The translations under genes and the position numbers were made by a program. From NCBI GenBank assembly GCA_003117195.1, contig BDSI01000067.1, forward strand, positions 299,680 through 363,679: a DNA stretch of 64,000 nucleotides, given 5' to 3'. Within the stretch, counting starts at the first letter, position 1. Each line of letters begins with the position of its first letter. Below are positions 21,501 through 33,753 of the stretch, piece by piece. The DNA comes from Eudorina sp. 2006-703-Eu-15 (lineage: Eukaryota; Chlorophyta; Chlorophyceae; Chlamydomonadales; Volvocaceae). Below the pieces are notes generated by a model. The model worked only from the letters and a program-made list of their open reading frames with translations. It was not told the origin of the DNA and did not search any database.

Positions 21501-24500
21501 AGGGGCTGGTTGGGAGCAATGCACCGCGGGCTTTGTTTATAATCACAGAAGAGGTGACCTCAGCACTGGCGAGTCAAGAGCAATGTTCTCTGTGTTCAGC
21601 GTGCTGCTGGAACACCAGCTGGATACAGATTGGTCCCTCCTGGCGTCGATGACGCGGACACCGGACAGCTTCCTCCTAACGCCCTATGGATCTCGGCACC
21701 TGCCTGTGCTCTGCGACTGGCCGATGCCTCCAGGCAACCAGTGACGCGGGAGACGCCGTGGCACGTATCAACGCCACCAACCTCTCCAACCTCACCACAT
21801 CGGCGCTCAACCTGGTCAGGGGCGGCCCCGACCCCTCCCCCGCCGCGAGCCAGGTCAACGCCACGCTGCGGCCCGCACTGTTGACCCTCAACAGCCCCGT
21901 CGCATCCGTCTCGGCGTTGCTGGCCACGTACCGCGCCGACCCCACAGCCACCAATCTGGCGTCTCTCAACAGCGCAATCACGGTTGCCAGGGCGTCAGTC
22001 GCCAACTGTTCCGCGCTCTTCACACCGCCGCTGGTCAACGCGAGCGCGCTGCAGTCGACGGCCCAGTCGCTAACGCCCGTGCTGGGCGGGCTGTCGGATG
22101 CGGGTGCTGCCTTCCAGCGCGCGTCAGCTGAGCTGTACTCCGAACTCAACGGCGCAAACGCGGACATCACCGGCTACCTGACGAACCTGCAGCAGCTGAC
22201 ACTGCTTCTGCAAAACGTATGGAGGGAGCTTGTCTTGGGTGGCTGTGCGTCTTGCTAGTTTGCAACGGGGACATGTGCTGGGTTATTGAGTTCGCAGCAC
22301 CACTTTGCGACCGTGTAGTCCTTCCATGCGGCGCTTGAACATACCTTTGCGCTCAGGAGAGGTACAGCGGTTGGCCGCTAGTCATGCACCATTAGGGGCA
22401 CCAGAGTGGGCCCTGCATGGTGCCAGGCCTCGGGCGTCATGCCTTGACTGGAGGAGGCTGGGCAGCGCCTGCCTGCTCTGCCAACAGGCGCGTGTCGGGA
22501 TGGCGGCGCATATCGACTTGACAAGGACGCTCTTCTGCGCGTTTTCTCCAGCGTCCGCTAGAGCCGCCTTCCTACGCTTGCCCTATCCCATGCACATGTC
22601 CGCTAGCCTTGTCCGGTAATCTCTCTGTCCGACAATATCTGGTTCACCTCTGGTCAGGATTCCGATGGGCTCCAGTTGTTGTAGGACCCCCAGTCCAGCT
22701 ACCCTGATCCCTTGTCCCGCCTTTGGCTGCATCCAACAGCTGCCGAATGGGACACTGGCCAAGAAGGAGGTGGCGCAAGTCGCGGGAGGTGTACAAGACA
22801 AGGTGCGATCAGGCATGGCACTACACCCTGGGCACAGCAAACCACGGGCATGCACCCGCGAGGGCCAAGGCATGTTACACCTGGTGTATGGGGCGTGGTT
22901 TGCGGATTACTAGCGTTGCAGGGCCCACCCAGCTGCGTGCGGGATGAGCATGGGGAAATATGCCCCCTTGACTTAGTTGTGGCTGTCAACAGTCATTCAA
23001 AAGGTTGCTTGGTAGCCTTCTACAGCCGCTGTCGCCTGGACTCTTGCCGTAGGAAATTTATGTCGGAGCGTGCACATGTTTGCCACATGAACCGCTTTAG
23101 CAGTATTCCACGCGCTCCCACGCCCGCGTTTTGAACACGCCTCGGCCCGGCCCCCGTCTGTGACCCCGCCAGCTGAGCACCGTATCTCAAAGTCTGACAG
23201 ATTCGCTTGGCAGCGCCGCATCCAGCCTCAACAACACCGTGAACCAGATCGAGGTGGGTGGGGTGGGGCGAGATAGCGTGGTGTGACGTGGATTTGATTG
23301 GGCTTTGATAGGCCCCGCAGTGAGGGCGGGGACGCGGAATGGATGTGTTGTATACTCTGAGGCGAAGTTGGGTTGTGCACTGCAGCATTGCAGCGTTGCT
23401 AGCCGCGCGCACACAGGTGTGAAGGAGTGGGACAACAATAGGTAATAGGCGCTAACGGATATGGGCGGGCGCTAGGCACAAACGAGACGCGCCGCTTCAA
23501 GCTGACCGCATTTGCGCTTCCAGGCCTGTAGCCGTAACCAGATCATTCCGCCCGCCCAACACAATTATCGTAGCACCCAACGACACGCTTCCCCACGCCT
23601 GAACCCCACACGTCCCCTGACACCACCTCATCCCTACCCAGAGCCGCGTGCTGTACCCCGCCAACAATTTCATCAACAAGAACCGGCAGCGGACCGAGGC
23701 CATTGTGAATATTGTGTACCCGGTGCGTGTGGTGTGCCCGCAGCTGGGGTGGACAGGGGTGTCCAGCTTCGCACGGGTCCTTTTAAGCGCGTGTCGCTGG
23801 AGGTCCGATTTTTCACGAAATGCGTTCTAATGGCGCCTGGCGAAGACTGGGATGGCGGTATCGAGAGTGCGTTTACCGACATGGATCGACCCGGGTCGAG
23901 CCATGACCCCTCTTGTTGGCTCAATTGCCAAAGCCTGCAGCCATGCAGCCAAGGTAGCAGGCCACGGGATTCATGATGAGTCTGTGCGGCTCTGTTTTTC
24001 GATGACCGATCCCGTCACGTAGCTGATCTGCGGCCGCAATCAGCAATGTCGGTTCTCCTTACTGGACCGCGCCCTTACCTTGTTTGTTTGGTATGGTGCA
24101 GGTGATCATGGCTTGTTGGGCCCTGGGCGCACTGCTGCTGTTGCTGCTGGCGCTGTCGGTGGCCCGCAACTGGCCTGCGGGGCTGGTCACCATCGGGCTG
24201 ACGCTTCTGATCTACATCATCCTCAGCCAGGTGGGGGCCTTGTGCGGTTGATGGTGGGCGGATGAGTACTGCCACGGGCTACTCGGCGTTGAAAAAGAAA
24301 AACCGAAACCCAGAGACGAAACGTCAGTGTTGGGGTCTAACTATGACCGTTGGGCGGATTTCTTTTTAAACACAGCCTCCACTCTTTACCGACTGCTCCA
24401 CAACGATACGTCCCGGTATAGGATGCCATGCTTCCTGACTCCGATTCCTGGTTGGCTTATGGCATGGATGGATTCGCGATACCCCGCTGCCCCCGGCTTG

Positions 24501-27500
24501 CTCTCTGTTTCCCAGGCGGTGACGGCGGTGGTTGCTTTCGCCATGGGGGCGGTGGACGACGCCTGCAACGACGCGGAGACCGTGGTGATGCGCCAGTCAG
24601 TCAGGGTAAGGGCCGCGGGGTTAAGGGTGTATGGGTGTTCAGCGGGAAACCAGCTCGAACTTTCCGCCCCTTTCTGGGTGTAGACGCAGCTGCGCGGTCG
24701 TCTCTTGAAGTAACCAAGCGACGTCTTTCACCAGCGCCCAAACCCCCTGCCGTGCCCCCTGTGACTCCTGGAGGAAATGCCGTCCACAGCATCCTCCAGC
24801 TGGGCATGTTGGTTACGACTTGCCCCGGGCAGCTCTGCGCGTCCGAATGCGCCGACGTTGAACCTTGGCGCGTGACCGCCCTCTTATCGCCTCAGCTACG
24901 TTTCCCGCATGGATGCAGTAGTTTCCCCAATTCTATTCGTTCGGCCCCGCTCCCCCGCTTTCCCGCCATCGCAGAAAGCAAGCGACCCCGCGGGCGCCAT
25001 TCTCCTGTCGTTCTACATGTACCACGTTCCCGACACCCCAAGTATCATGCTGCAGGTGAGCGGGGGCGAGGGGAGGGGGCATTGGGTGCAGAGATGTTAA
25101 ATGTGCCGGTGACAGGTGACAGGACGGATACCTGTTTGGTCGGGTAGGGTGTGTCAAGTCCTGGAGGGACGCCGTGCTGTACTCCACGTGCGACTTTACC
25201 CGGGGCTTTTAAACTCATTTTCGTCGTCCTCCGATCCGGAACCCGCACAGGCTGCCGTTGGGCTGAATGTGACGAACGTCCGTGCGGTACTCAACTCGGT
25301 CAACGAGACGTTGTACGACAAAATAGAAAGCCTGTACCGCCTCAAGGGCACGGTGAGTGCTTGCTGATGGCCATGATTTGATTGGTGGAGAAGCGTGTGT
25401 GCGTTTGTGTAAAGCACCCCCGCGTAGCTAGTGCACATGCAGGTCAACTGGTCTGTGGATGCCGCGCACATTCTGGAACAGAAGCACCCGAGGTGCAAGT
25501 TTCCAAAAACGATTGGGTTGATGGTCCCTGTGGGCGCCATATTCCGTGTGCCCGCACCACCAGAGGGTTGTTCGCCCGTAGAATTGCCGTGTACTCGGGC
25601 ACCTGACCTGTCCCGATGGCTTGCATGCCGGTGCGATGCATGAAAGACAGCCTGTTGGTTGACCCAGGCCCGAACTCGCCCTCGTCCCGGTGCCCTCCAT
25701 CCATCAGACGCTGACCGGTTTGGGCCTCCTGCGCACGCTGGGCAACGCGGCTTTCAGCATGTTCGAGGATATCATGCGAATGGTAGGAGCCGGCCAGTTG
25801 TGTTCGGGCTGGGATGGGATGGGATGGCAGGGTCTGCGCCGCTGACATCGGGGTGTGTTGATGCGGGTTGGTCAGGACAGCGTGACGGAATTCGCAGTGC
25901 GCGGGCCGCGGGTGCGCCCTCGTGGTGCTCGCAGCCCTGCTCCCAAAACAGCAGATGCCGCCCCGTCTTGCCTCGGGCCACTGCTGCCCTGTTCAGGCGT
26001 TCCGCCGCCATGCGCCTCCGGCATCTCTGTGCATGTAAACAGCTTCCCGTCGGTTTGCCTCGGTCGCGCCTGCACTGCTTGCCTTGCTTTAACGTCCTTC
26101 GAAGCCGCAGTGCACTGGTTGCTTCCCCCATGCATCTCCGAGCGTCGGAGCTGCTGCCATATCCACCCGTCTGCACGACGTGCTGCGTTAAATTCACCGC
26201 GCAGATGGCGTACGAAACCATACACGGGCTGTATGCGCATACTAAAGCCGTCGTGTGCTGCTCGGCCGGTAACTTCGTCTACTGGGAGTGGTGTGCTATA
26301 ACGGCCATGGGTGAGTGGCATTGTTGAGGCCGCAACTGCGCTGATGTTACAGTAATTCGTCGGGAAAGGGCGCGCGATGAATTTAATGTTTGCGGAAGCG
26401 GGAAGTGATTATTGTTTACGGTCAATGGAGCAACTTGATGCGGCGCAGGCAGTCGTAAAATGCATGACGACTGGGCACAGCGCATGAAAGCCTGGGCCAG
26501 GAGGGCTGCCACCGCATGCGGATCGCAAGAACGGTCCGCCTCCAAACCTGCCCTGAGCCAACAGTGCCCCGGGCCCCCTTTTGTCGTCCTGGCGCCTGGT
26601 TCGCCCCCAGCCACGATCACGTTCGGCGCCCTCGTCCCCGTCGGCTACCTGCTTGCGCGCATGGACATGGTGCGCCAGCGCAGGCGGGCATGCTGCTCCT
26701 GCTGCGCCTGCGTCTGCTACCGGCCATACAATCGATATCAGGTTGACCTTGAGGATGCCTCCAAGGCAGACCAGGTACATTTGGGGTCGGGGACGGGGTT
26801 TGGGGGCGGCAATGGGGTGTGGGCCATGACGCATGGGGGCCGCACAGAGAGTCCGTTCTGGCACGTGCTCTCGGCACAGGTGGCTCGGGAAGCAGGTACC
26901 GTGCATGTTGGCATTCGATGTGGGTTCTAGGAGCGGGCCAAACCACCCATTGGCTCAGGTGTCCAGGGATGGTGAGTCGCGCGGTATGTGAGTGCGCCTG
27001 CAGTGGGGATGTGGGTGTCACCGCTCGCATTTGTATGTGAGCGGGCATGATGGTGTCGGTTGGTGCGGTAGCCGGGTTCACTTTTGGAGCAACATGGATT
27101 GGCAATAACTTCCTGTGAACGAGTAACAAATGCACAGTGAAACATCGGAAGCGTTGTGATACTTGAGGGACAGGCAGCGATTGCCTCGGCCCCGTGCTTT
27201 CTGATCGCCTGCCTGTGCTTTACGGTGGGCAGCTGAATCACAGTGCCTGACGAAACACCCTGGCACTGACAGGTTTTGCACAGCGCCCGTAAGTCCGGTG
27301 TGTTCCCCGGGAGCGTCATAACCTTCATAAGTGCATGCCGTGTTGGACCCCGCCGATCCCTCTCTTTGTCCGATCTGTGTCCCTCCCCAACGCTTCGCCC
27401 CTTGATGACGCCGGCACCCCTCAAACGTGTTCCAGTTCGCCGAGGAGGCGAAAAAGCAACATGAGCTGCAGCACCTGGCCCAGGCGCAGCGACAGCTTCC

Positions 27501-27786
27501 GCCGGGCCAGACAGTGAAGCCAGCGGATGGGAACGGTGTCCACCAACACCACGAGTCGGAAGTTGAGAGCTCTGGCCCGCCGTCAAACAGAACGAATGAG
27601 CCGCCCTCGATCCCGGACGGTGAGCCTGGCGCGGCGGGTGCGGGGGCGGACATGGCAGAGGAGGGGAAGGCACAAACAGGGCAACCACAAGTTATGGAGA
27701 CCCGGGATTGTGCGGTTGGAGCGGTTGGGTGCATCACCGGGACAGCAGCTAGCTGCTTTGTGACGGTCTCCTCTGCTCAGTTGTAA
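15569..27786 (+). CDS. Prominin-like pentaspan membrane glycoprotein
   Basis: Prominins (CD133 family) mark plasma-membrane protrusions and cilia. My joined model has 25 exons and 1,144 residues, all GT-AG: 15569-15778, 16074-16168, 16524-16655, 17258-17363, 17822-17974, 18189-18284, 18590-18633, 18992-19150, 19416-19551, 19860-20000, 20272-20442, 20727-20816, 21230-21325, 21734-22216, 22740-22802, 23173-23253, 23642-23722, 24102-24230, 24516-24605, 24975-25055, 25251-25352, 25708-25782, 26205-26310, 26611-26774, 27436-27786. Visible features: signal peptide (residues 1-25); TM1 (about 16585-16655); a short loop with WCVSCGHC; TM2 (17822-17890); a large helical loop with many N-X-S/T sequons; TM3 and TM4 back to back (24102-24230); a second glycosylated loop; TM5 (about 26280-26660); a Cys cluster ACCSCCACVC; and a hydrophilic tail. 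This five-pass, two-loop plan is that of prominins. Exon 2's end (16151 or 16168) and the last exon are least sure. Family membership rests on topology, not on a search. Confidence 0.65.
24102..24230 (+). other. Tandem TM3-TM4 exon of the prominin-like gene
   Basis: One exon codes two hydrophobic helices (ACWALGALLLLLLALSVA and GLVTIGLTLLIYIILS) joined by the short polar turn RNWPAG. Such a tight pair separating two large extracellular loops is the defining middle of the prominin fold. Confidence 0.7.
27782..27786 (+). terminator. TGTAA overlapping the stop of the prominin-like gene
   Basis: TTGTAAATT places a TGTAA across the stop codon, and no other TGTAA was noticed for about 1 kb. Either the 3' UTR is unusually short or the final exon is spliced further on (a possible donor is GGTGAGCC near 27621). 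Confidence 0.3.
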
Positions 27787-30338
27787 ATTATTTCACCGAT
27801 GTGCTGGGCGCCGTCTCGGTCGGCGCGGAAAAATCCGCTGACGGAGAAATGGTGGGTGTTCATCCAGGATGACGCAACTGCATGCATGCCAAGCGATCGC
27901 GAGAGCTCCATGCCTTGTGAACTGCTGTGAACTGCATGCTGCATGTCGGGCGATGGCTGGAGGTTCACAGCCTGCGCATTGCTGTGCGTGTCCCTAGTTT
28001 TCGAATAACAGTGTGCAACGCCATCGCTGTCCGCACAGGAACCGTGGCGGGCAGCGCGGCCCCCTACCCGCAGGTCCCAGGCCAGGACCCGTACTTGGCA
28101 CCGTCGGCCGCGTACATCGGCCGACAGGGGGAAAGCATGACAAGCATACCATGAGCGGTCCGTGTCCGGTCTTTTTTGTCCGTCCAAGTGCCACACATGC
28201 TCCAGCCGCCTAGTTAGCAGTGGTTATGGTCGAAAGCATCAATTAAGACGTAATGCCCCATTGTACACGTACAAGTTGCATGCGTCGTAGGGTTGGTAGC
28301 GTAGAAGGGCTAGAAGCGATGCCCGGGATGTCCCGTCCTAGTATATGGGTACTCCCCCTCGGCTTCACCGGAGGTTGTGCAGCCGACTGACTGTACGTCT
28401 TAATGATTCATGACAGGCGTCTAGATGGGGGCATAGTTGTTCAAGGACACTGACGGGTAGGAGGCAGGGCGCTTCCCTAGCACGACCGAAAGGCATGCCA
28501 AGACATTGTTTTTCATTGACGGATGCTGAAACTGCTTACCGCTTGACTTGCGTAGTACTACGGCGTGTGCGGGGTGTATTAGGTCAGCGGACGGGGGGAG
28601 GCTGCTTGCAGCAGCCGACCGCAGATCTGACAGGCCAGCCAGGGGAGCCGGAGGGTGGTTGCTGGTTAGTGACCTGGGCCGGAGCAGAACCACCACTAGG
28701 GCCGAATGGCACTTCACTCCATCGATGACGGACCGACCTATTTGCCTATTACGACCTGACCCTGACTTGATGGGCACACAGCCCTGTTGCATTCTTTCAT
28801 ATCACACCGTTTGAGCACAACCCTGATGTTTTCTCATGAGTCGGTGCTGTCGAGGGTGATGACATGTGCTTGATTTGTCGACGTGCCTCCTTCATGTGTT
28901 AAGAGGTACCTGGTTGAACTTTGCGTGTGTCCTGTTGCAAGACTCACCATCGCAGCGGGGTCGAGGATGTCCGTGAGCGCGGGGCGGAGGCAATTGGCGG
29001 GTCAGTGGCATAATGACGGGGTCGGGAGTGGATGGGGTGGTACATAGGGACAGATGGTTTCAGGCAAACTGAGGCTACGCCGGGTGTGTTGTGATGGGTT
29101 CCGATAGGATGGCGATCATCAGCGTCTTGTCTGCATGAGGGTGGTTACGTCAGTCAGTAGTAGCATCAGGTAGTGGTAGTGGTCACTGATGGTTCCTCAG
29201 ACTGGCACACTGTCCCGTGGCGCTGGTTGGGCGCTGGTGGCATTACCATGGTTTGCAGGCCTATTGTTGACGGGGTCGATCTGCAGAACGAGGAGGCGAC
29301 ACCGGCTGATAGAAACAAAGCGTCCTGTCGAAATTGTTCACAGGAGCTTAGGACCAACTATAACCGCAACAACTTTCGCGATTATCGTGCATGAGGAGGG
29401 AACTCACTCAATGCACGGTGGATGTGGCAATTGGCTTCAGGAAGCGGCTCCGTCCAAGCACCCACGAGCGGGAAGGGGGATGAGGTGGTCCTTGTAATAC
29501 AAGTCCATCTGCTTGATGTATTAGCATCTGCGGCCTGACAAGGCCATTGCCTGCGATGTCGTACGCACATGATCTTCTGGCTGCATTGGCGCATGAATGG
29601 GCGCGATACGACCGACTGATGCGATTCACTGGCGATGTGGGCTTCCCATCCCACATGCTTTCAGAGCGGCATCTGTCAGCAGCTGCGCTGCGCTGCTATC
29701 GCTGCTGGAAACACACGAACCATGTTCCAAGCCGCGTCCGTCTCTGCATACAGGACGTCGGCCTATACGACTGTTGCCAGGTGCGTGAGCATAAATGACG
29801 ACCCTCCGCAACTCAATCATTCCCTTTGGACGGTAGTCGTCTCCTTTTTTCTGCTAGTGCATCGTCATGCGCGTGTTTTGGGGCGCTCTTTGCGTGCCCT
29901 TGGGCCTGCGGCTCGTATGGTAGCTGTACAGGTATGGGGTTATGCACCCCTGTAACACACAGACATAAATGACGTCATGTCATCCCCGGTAAGGAGCTTC
30001 AGGAATGACACCTCAATTTGGCGCACAAAGGTGACAGCTAACGGCGAAGGACTTTCCCCGGGAAGGTACCGTAAGCACTACACGGTGCACCACACTTCGC
30101 TGCCGAATACTGCGCGTTGTGTCATCCATGAACCCATATCGACGTGATATCTTTGAAAAAACCTCTTAATCACGCCACTTCGTAGGATCGCACCCATATG
30201 AATGGAAGGCCGGTCGGGCTGTGGCCAACTGTCATAACTGCTGGATCCTAATCTAACTGCGCTGTCCTTTTTGTCCAGTTGTCACATGCACGTCATTGCA
30301 CATACATCCGGCAGGAAAAAGATTGCAAAAAGTACACA
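27787..30338. other. Spacer between prominin-like and eIF5A-like genes
   Basis: No supported gene. One open stretch, 29556-29780, ends in a good donor (CAG|GTGCGT) in phase 0, and an acceptor at 30277-30278 opens in the same phase into the eIF5A-like frame, so it could be an upstream coding exon. Codon use there is not distinctive, so I left it out of the gene. Confidence 0.4.
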
Positions 30339-31230
30339 ATGGAAGATCGCGTGCAGCAGTTCCACAACGACGCACAGCGCCCGCGCGACGCAAAAACTCC
30401 CAAGGAGATCGAGCGCCTCCGTAAATTCCTCTTCAAAAATCAAGAGTACAGGTTTACAGAACGCGAACAGTCTCATCTGTTCGGTGCCATTCAGTCTCAC
30501 TACGCCGCGCACTGTGACTTGCCCGATGCGACCGCAAGAGAGCCAGTTTTAGAGCTGGTTGAGGATGCATTGAAAATGCCTTTCACGGTTTTCACATCAA
30601 GTCAAAAAAAAACTTTGCTTAAGTGGCACGCAAAGTTGACGGGCGACGGCGAAGGCTCGGCGAGAGCTGCAGCTACCATCAAACAGGTGGAGTATCAAGT
30701 AATTGACATGAATGAAACATCCATCAGCTGCATGACTGACGACGGCGATGTGGTCGAGGTCGAGGTTTCAAGCAGCGACACGAGTGTCATCAAGCAGGTG
30801 AGAAGGGTTGAGGCAGACCGCAGACCGCAGATGTCCCCGACCCGAGCCTGTTGGGTTCGACAGCTGCTGTACTCTCGTCCAGACCATTCGGTTCGGTGCA
30901 AGGCTTTGCCACCCTGAACCACCGGATGGGTCTACAAACGCTACGGAGCACTCTATGAGATTAAATTACCATTCGCAGTCCGCTGATTGGTGACGTCAGG
31001 GGTTGGGTACGTCTGCATGATAGGCTAAGCCGCTGTCCTGTGCCATACCCTCACGTACCCTCCCAGCTCCCACCCTCAGCGACGCGCTCATCCTGTCGTC
31101 GTTTCTGACACCGCGATTCTGTCCCCAATTGCAGCTCCGCGACAAATTCGACGCGGGTGCATCCATCTCCGTGACGTTGGACCCCGGGCGCAAGACGGTG
31201 CTGTGCATCCGAGCCGAGGACGCGGTCTGA
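30339..31230 (+). CDS. Protein with an eIF5A C-terminal-like (OB-fold) domain
   Basis: Two exons, 30339-30797 and 31135-31230, phase-0 GT-AG intron, 184 residues. Residues about 118-180 read VEYQVIDM ... CMTDDGDVVEVEV ... LRDKFDAGASISVTLD. This matches the eIF5A C-terminal OB fold: the EYQ-I-D entry strand, the L-M-DDGD turn, and the FD.G....VT segment. Genuine eIF5A carries an N-terminal SH3-like domain with the hypusinated lysine loop; it is absent here and replaced by a charged helical region (ERLRKFLFKNQEYRFTERE ...) that I do not recognise. The protein therefore cannot be a canonical translation factor and may use the domain for RNA or ribosome binding (inference). The start is the ATG in context ACAATGG. 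The frame is open a further 20 codons to a possible acceptor at 30277-30278, so an upstream exon is possible. TGTAA follows the stop by 75 bases. Confidence 0.65.
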
Positions 31231-33753
31231 GGACGGTCATCACCGCGCGGCCTGGCTGGGGTCGGGGGCCGCGCGCAGGAGGCGCGACACAACTTGTTCC
31301 ACCTTGTAACGGTTACAACATTGCAACTCGCGGACAGCAGGGGACGCTGCTCCACCCGGTTAACGGAATGGCGTGCAATGGTGTGGGGCCCGACTGACTG
31401 ACTGCACCGGCCGGCAACCGTGCCAACGACACCGCGCACTCACTGAACCTGACTCATGCGCCTCAGTCGAGATTAGAAACGCAGGCATGCTAGCACACGT
31501 GAATGGTTGGCAGGCGGCACTAGAGCTTTCCTGGCAAATGGAGTTATGAGTTTTAGGGTGCTGGGAGGTTTGGCAGGCCCGTATTGAGAACAGCGCTGGC
31601 GGCAGCTGAGGTTGAGCATTAGTGGAGATGAAGTCTTTCTCCTGAGTAGACGGTCCCCACCGTTGGCGCTCGACTCGCGAGTTTGCGGGTGTGGAATTTC
31701 AGGCCACGTTCCGATGTATTGCGGGGGGTCATTTGCATGCGTGATCGGGGCAGGCTGCTCCGATACCGGGCTGACCGGATGGTGGACGAATGAAGGCGCG
31801 TCCGGGGCCGCTGTCCGCACCGGCCCTTCACGCAACGTCTCTGCGATCAGCGCGCGTATAATGCGATAATGGACTTGCATTAAATATATTTTCATTATGC
31901 TGCGCAATAACATAAGGTAAGGAAGCTAGGGGCCGTGTCGGGTTGGCCGGACATAAGCACGCATACGTCTACTACCTCACATCGTTCGCAGGACCCTAGA
32001 CGTGCTCCGAGCAAAGGCCGCTGGTGCACATTCCACGGATCATGTTACAGCGAACCCCGCGTGGACGCACACGGCCGGGCAAACGCCGTGAAGTACACGG
32101 CCCACGCAAATCAATATGCCAACGGCTTCCGCAGCCGGTATTCTACCCTGCGGCCAGCGGCATCGCGCATCTCCGTGCCTCGGTCCTGTCCATGTCACGG
32201 CGGACCCGGGGGTTCCACCACTGCCCAGCCCTACCAAGCCGAGCACAACGGGGTCATGAGAATGCGGACCCTCCGGCAAACAGGCATCTCAACACACGAT
32301 GCGGCCCGGGGGCGTGTCTTTGGACGGAGTCTACCCAGCGCCGCACGACCTCCCCTCCTGTGGCTCCGCGCGCGGTAGCTCCAGAGCCGCCAGCCTCCCT
32401 CCCTCCCTCCCTCCCTCTGCATTCGCCTGCCTGCCGCCTGCCTCTCCACTCGCCTACCTAGCCCCCCGTAGTACCTACCCATTCACTGAACCCCACCCGC
32501 TCACAGCCGGGAGCGCAAGCCCGCGGAGGTGGGCCGCGGGGCCACCCGCACGCAGCACGCGTCCAGCTGGCTCCGAAACCCGCCCCAACCCACCGCCGCG
32601 TCCGAGTGGGCCTCAGCGGATCCCCCGCGTGCCGCGACCCAGCAGCCGTACCACGGCTACGGAGCTGCCGCCCTCGCCGCCGGCGCCTGCCGCCACCGCG
32701 GCCCGCTCTGGGCCCGCAGATGTTCGGCCGTGGAGTTTACCGGAGAGATGATGGGAGGTGCGGCGCCGGGCACACCCAGCGCGGTGTTGCGAACCTGCCT
32801 GCCTGTCCGGAGTGTGTTGGGCGCTGAGGTCCGACACATCCCAACCACCAAGCGCAGCAGGTGACACTGGGCGTGATTGCGGTCGCGCATTGGGTCTGAG
32901 CCTTCACCACGAGTGCGCGATTTCTTTGGATGCATGGAAGGGAAATGAGCCATACCCAACCTTCCATGTCCTGCATGCACGTCCTTACCTGCGGCGCAAT
33001 AACGGACCAAACCTGCTCCGGGACCACGCAAAAGGGGGAGCCAATCCTGGCTGTACTCAGAGCCGGTGTGCAATGGGCACACAGGCGTGACCACGACTTC
33101 AATGCGATCTTTGCCTCCTGCTTGACGTAGTCGTTCCGCTATCCCTGGTCCCTCTCCGCCGGGCCAATTTCTTCAATCTATTTGGCAGCAACATCCTTCC
33201 GGAATCATAATTAATCTGTCATTTGTCATGCCGGGCATAAGGCACGGACGCAAATGGCACGCTTAAACTGCAAGGAACCCTCACCCGCTTTCCGTCGCCT
33301 GGCCACCCGGACACATATGCTCAGTTTTGGCCAGATTGGCTGGTCGAAGCCAAGGACCAAGGACTTTCAAGGCTGCAACGATTGATGGACCTTGGTCACG
33401 CACAGAGGATCGACATAGGCGTGTATGAAATTACGAGCGCAGCAACAGAGCTTCTGTCAACCCACAGGTATGGTTCCGCAGTCCTTGCAGGCTACAGCTT
33501 CCAGGCGCTTGACGTACGGTCTCGTCCGCGCAAGCTCACTCAATCACACATTACGGCCTTAGGCATCCTGCGTCAATTTGGGCTATGTTTCCACACATGC
33601 GACATAGCAATAATCAAAATTTGATTAGCAATTTTTTTGCAACAGGCAGCCTCAGGTCTTTCGCGCAGTCGTCGCCAGCTAAGAAGTTCTGCTTCTATGG
33701 GGGCTCATTGAGTCATTCAAAACAATCGTATTGCGTGCTGTTGGTCCGTAAGG
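31231..33753. other. Spacer between eIF5A-like and STRA6-like genes
   Basis: No convincing exon. A CCCT tandem run lies at 32396-32416. The GC-rich block 32500-32760 is open on both strands but shows no recognisable protein. The stretch 33180-33700 is AT-richer and likely holds the promoter of the next gene; I see no clear TATA box. Confidence 0.5.
31305..31309 (+). terminator. TGTAA poly(A) signal, eIF5A-like gene
   Basis: TGTAA 75 bases after the TGA at 31228-31230, a compact and normal spacing for an algal gene. It supports the stop codon and exon 2. Confidence 0.55.

Noticed and set aside
29556..29780. Upstream coding exon of the eIF5A-like gene
   Set aside because: Splice sites and phase would fit, but codon use is not distinctive and the ATG at 30339 has a good context; kept as a possibility only.
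31473..31913. 146-codon minus-strand open frame after the eIF5A-like gene
   Set aside because: No domain, no splice context and no similarity to anything I recognise.
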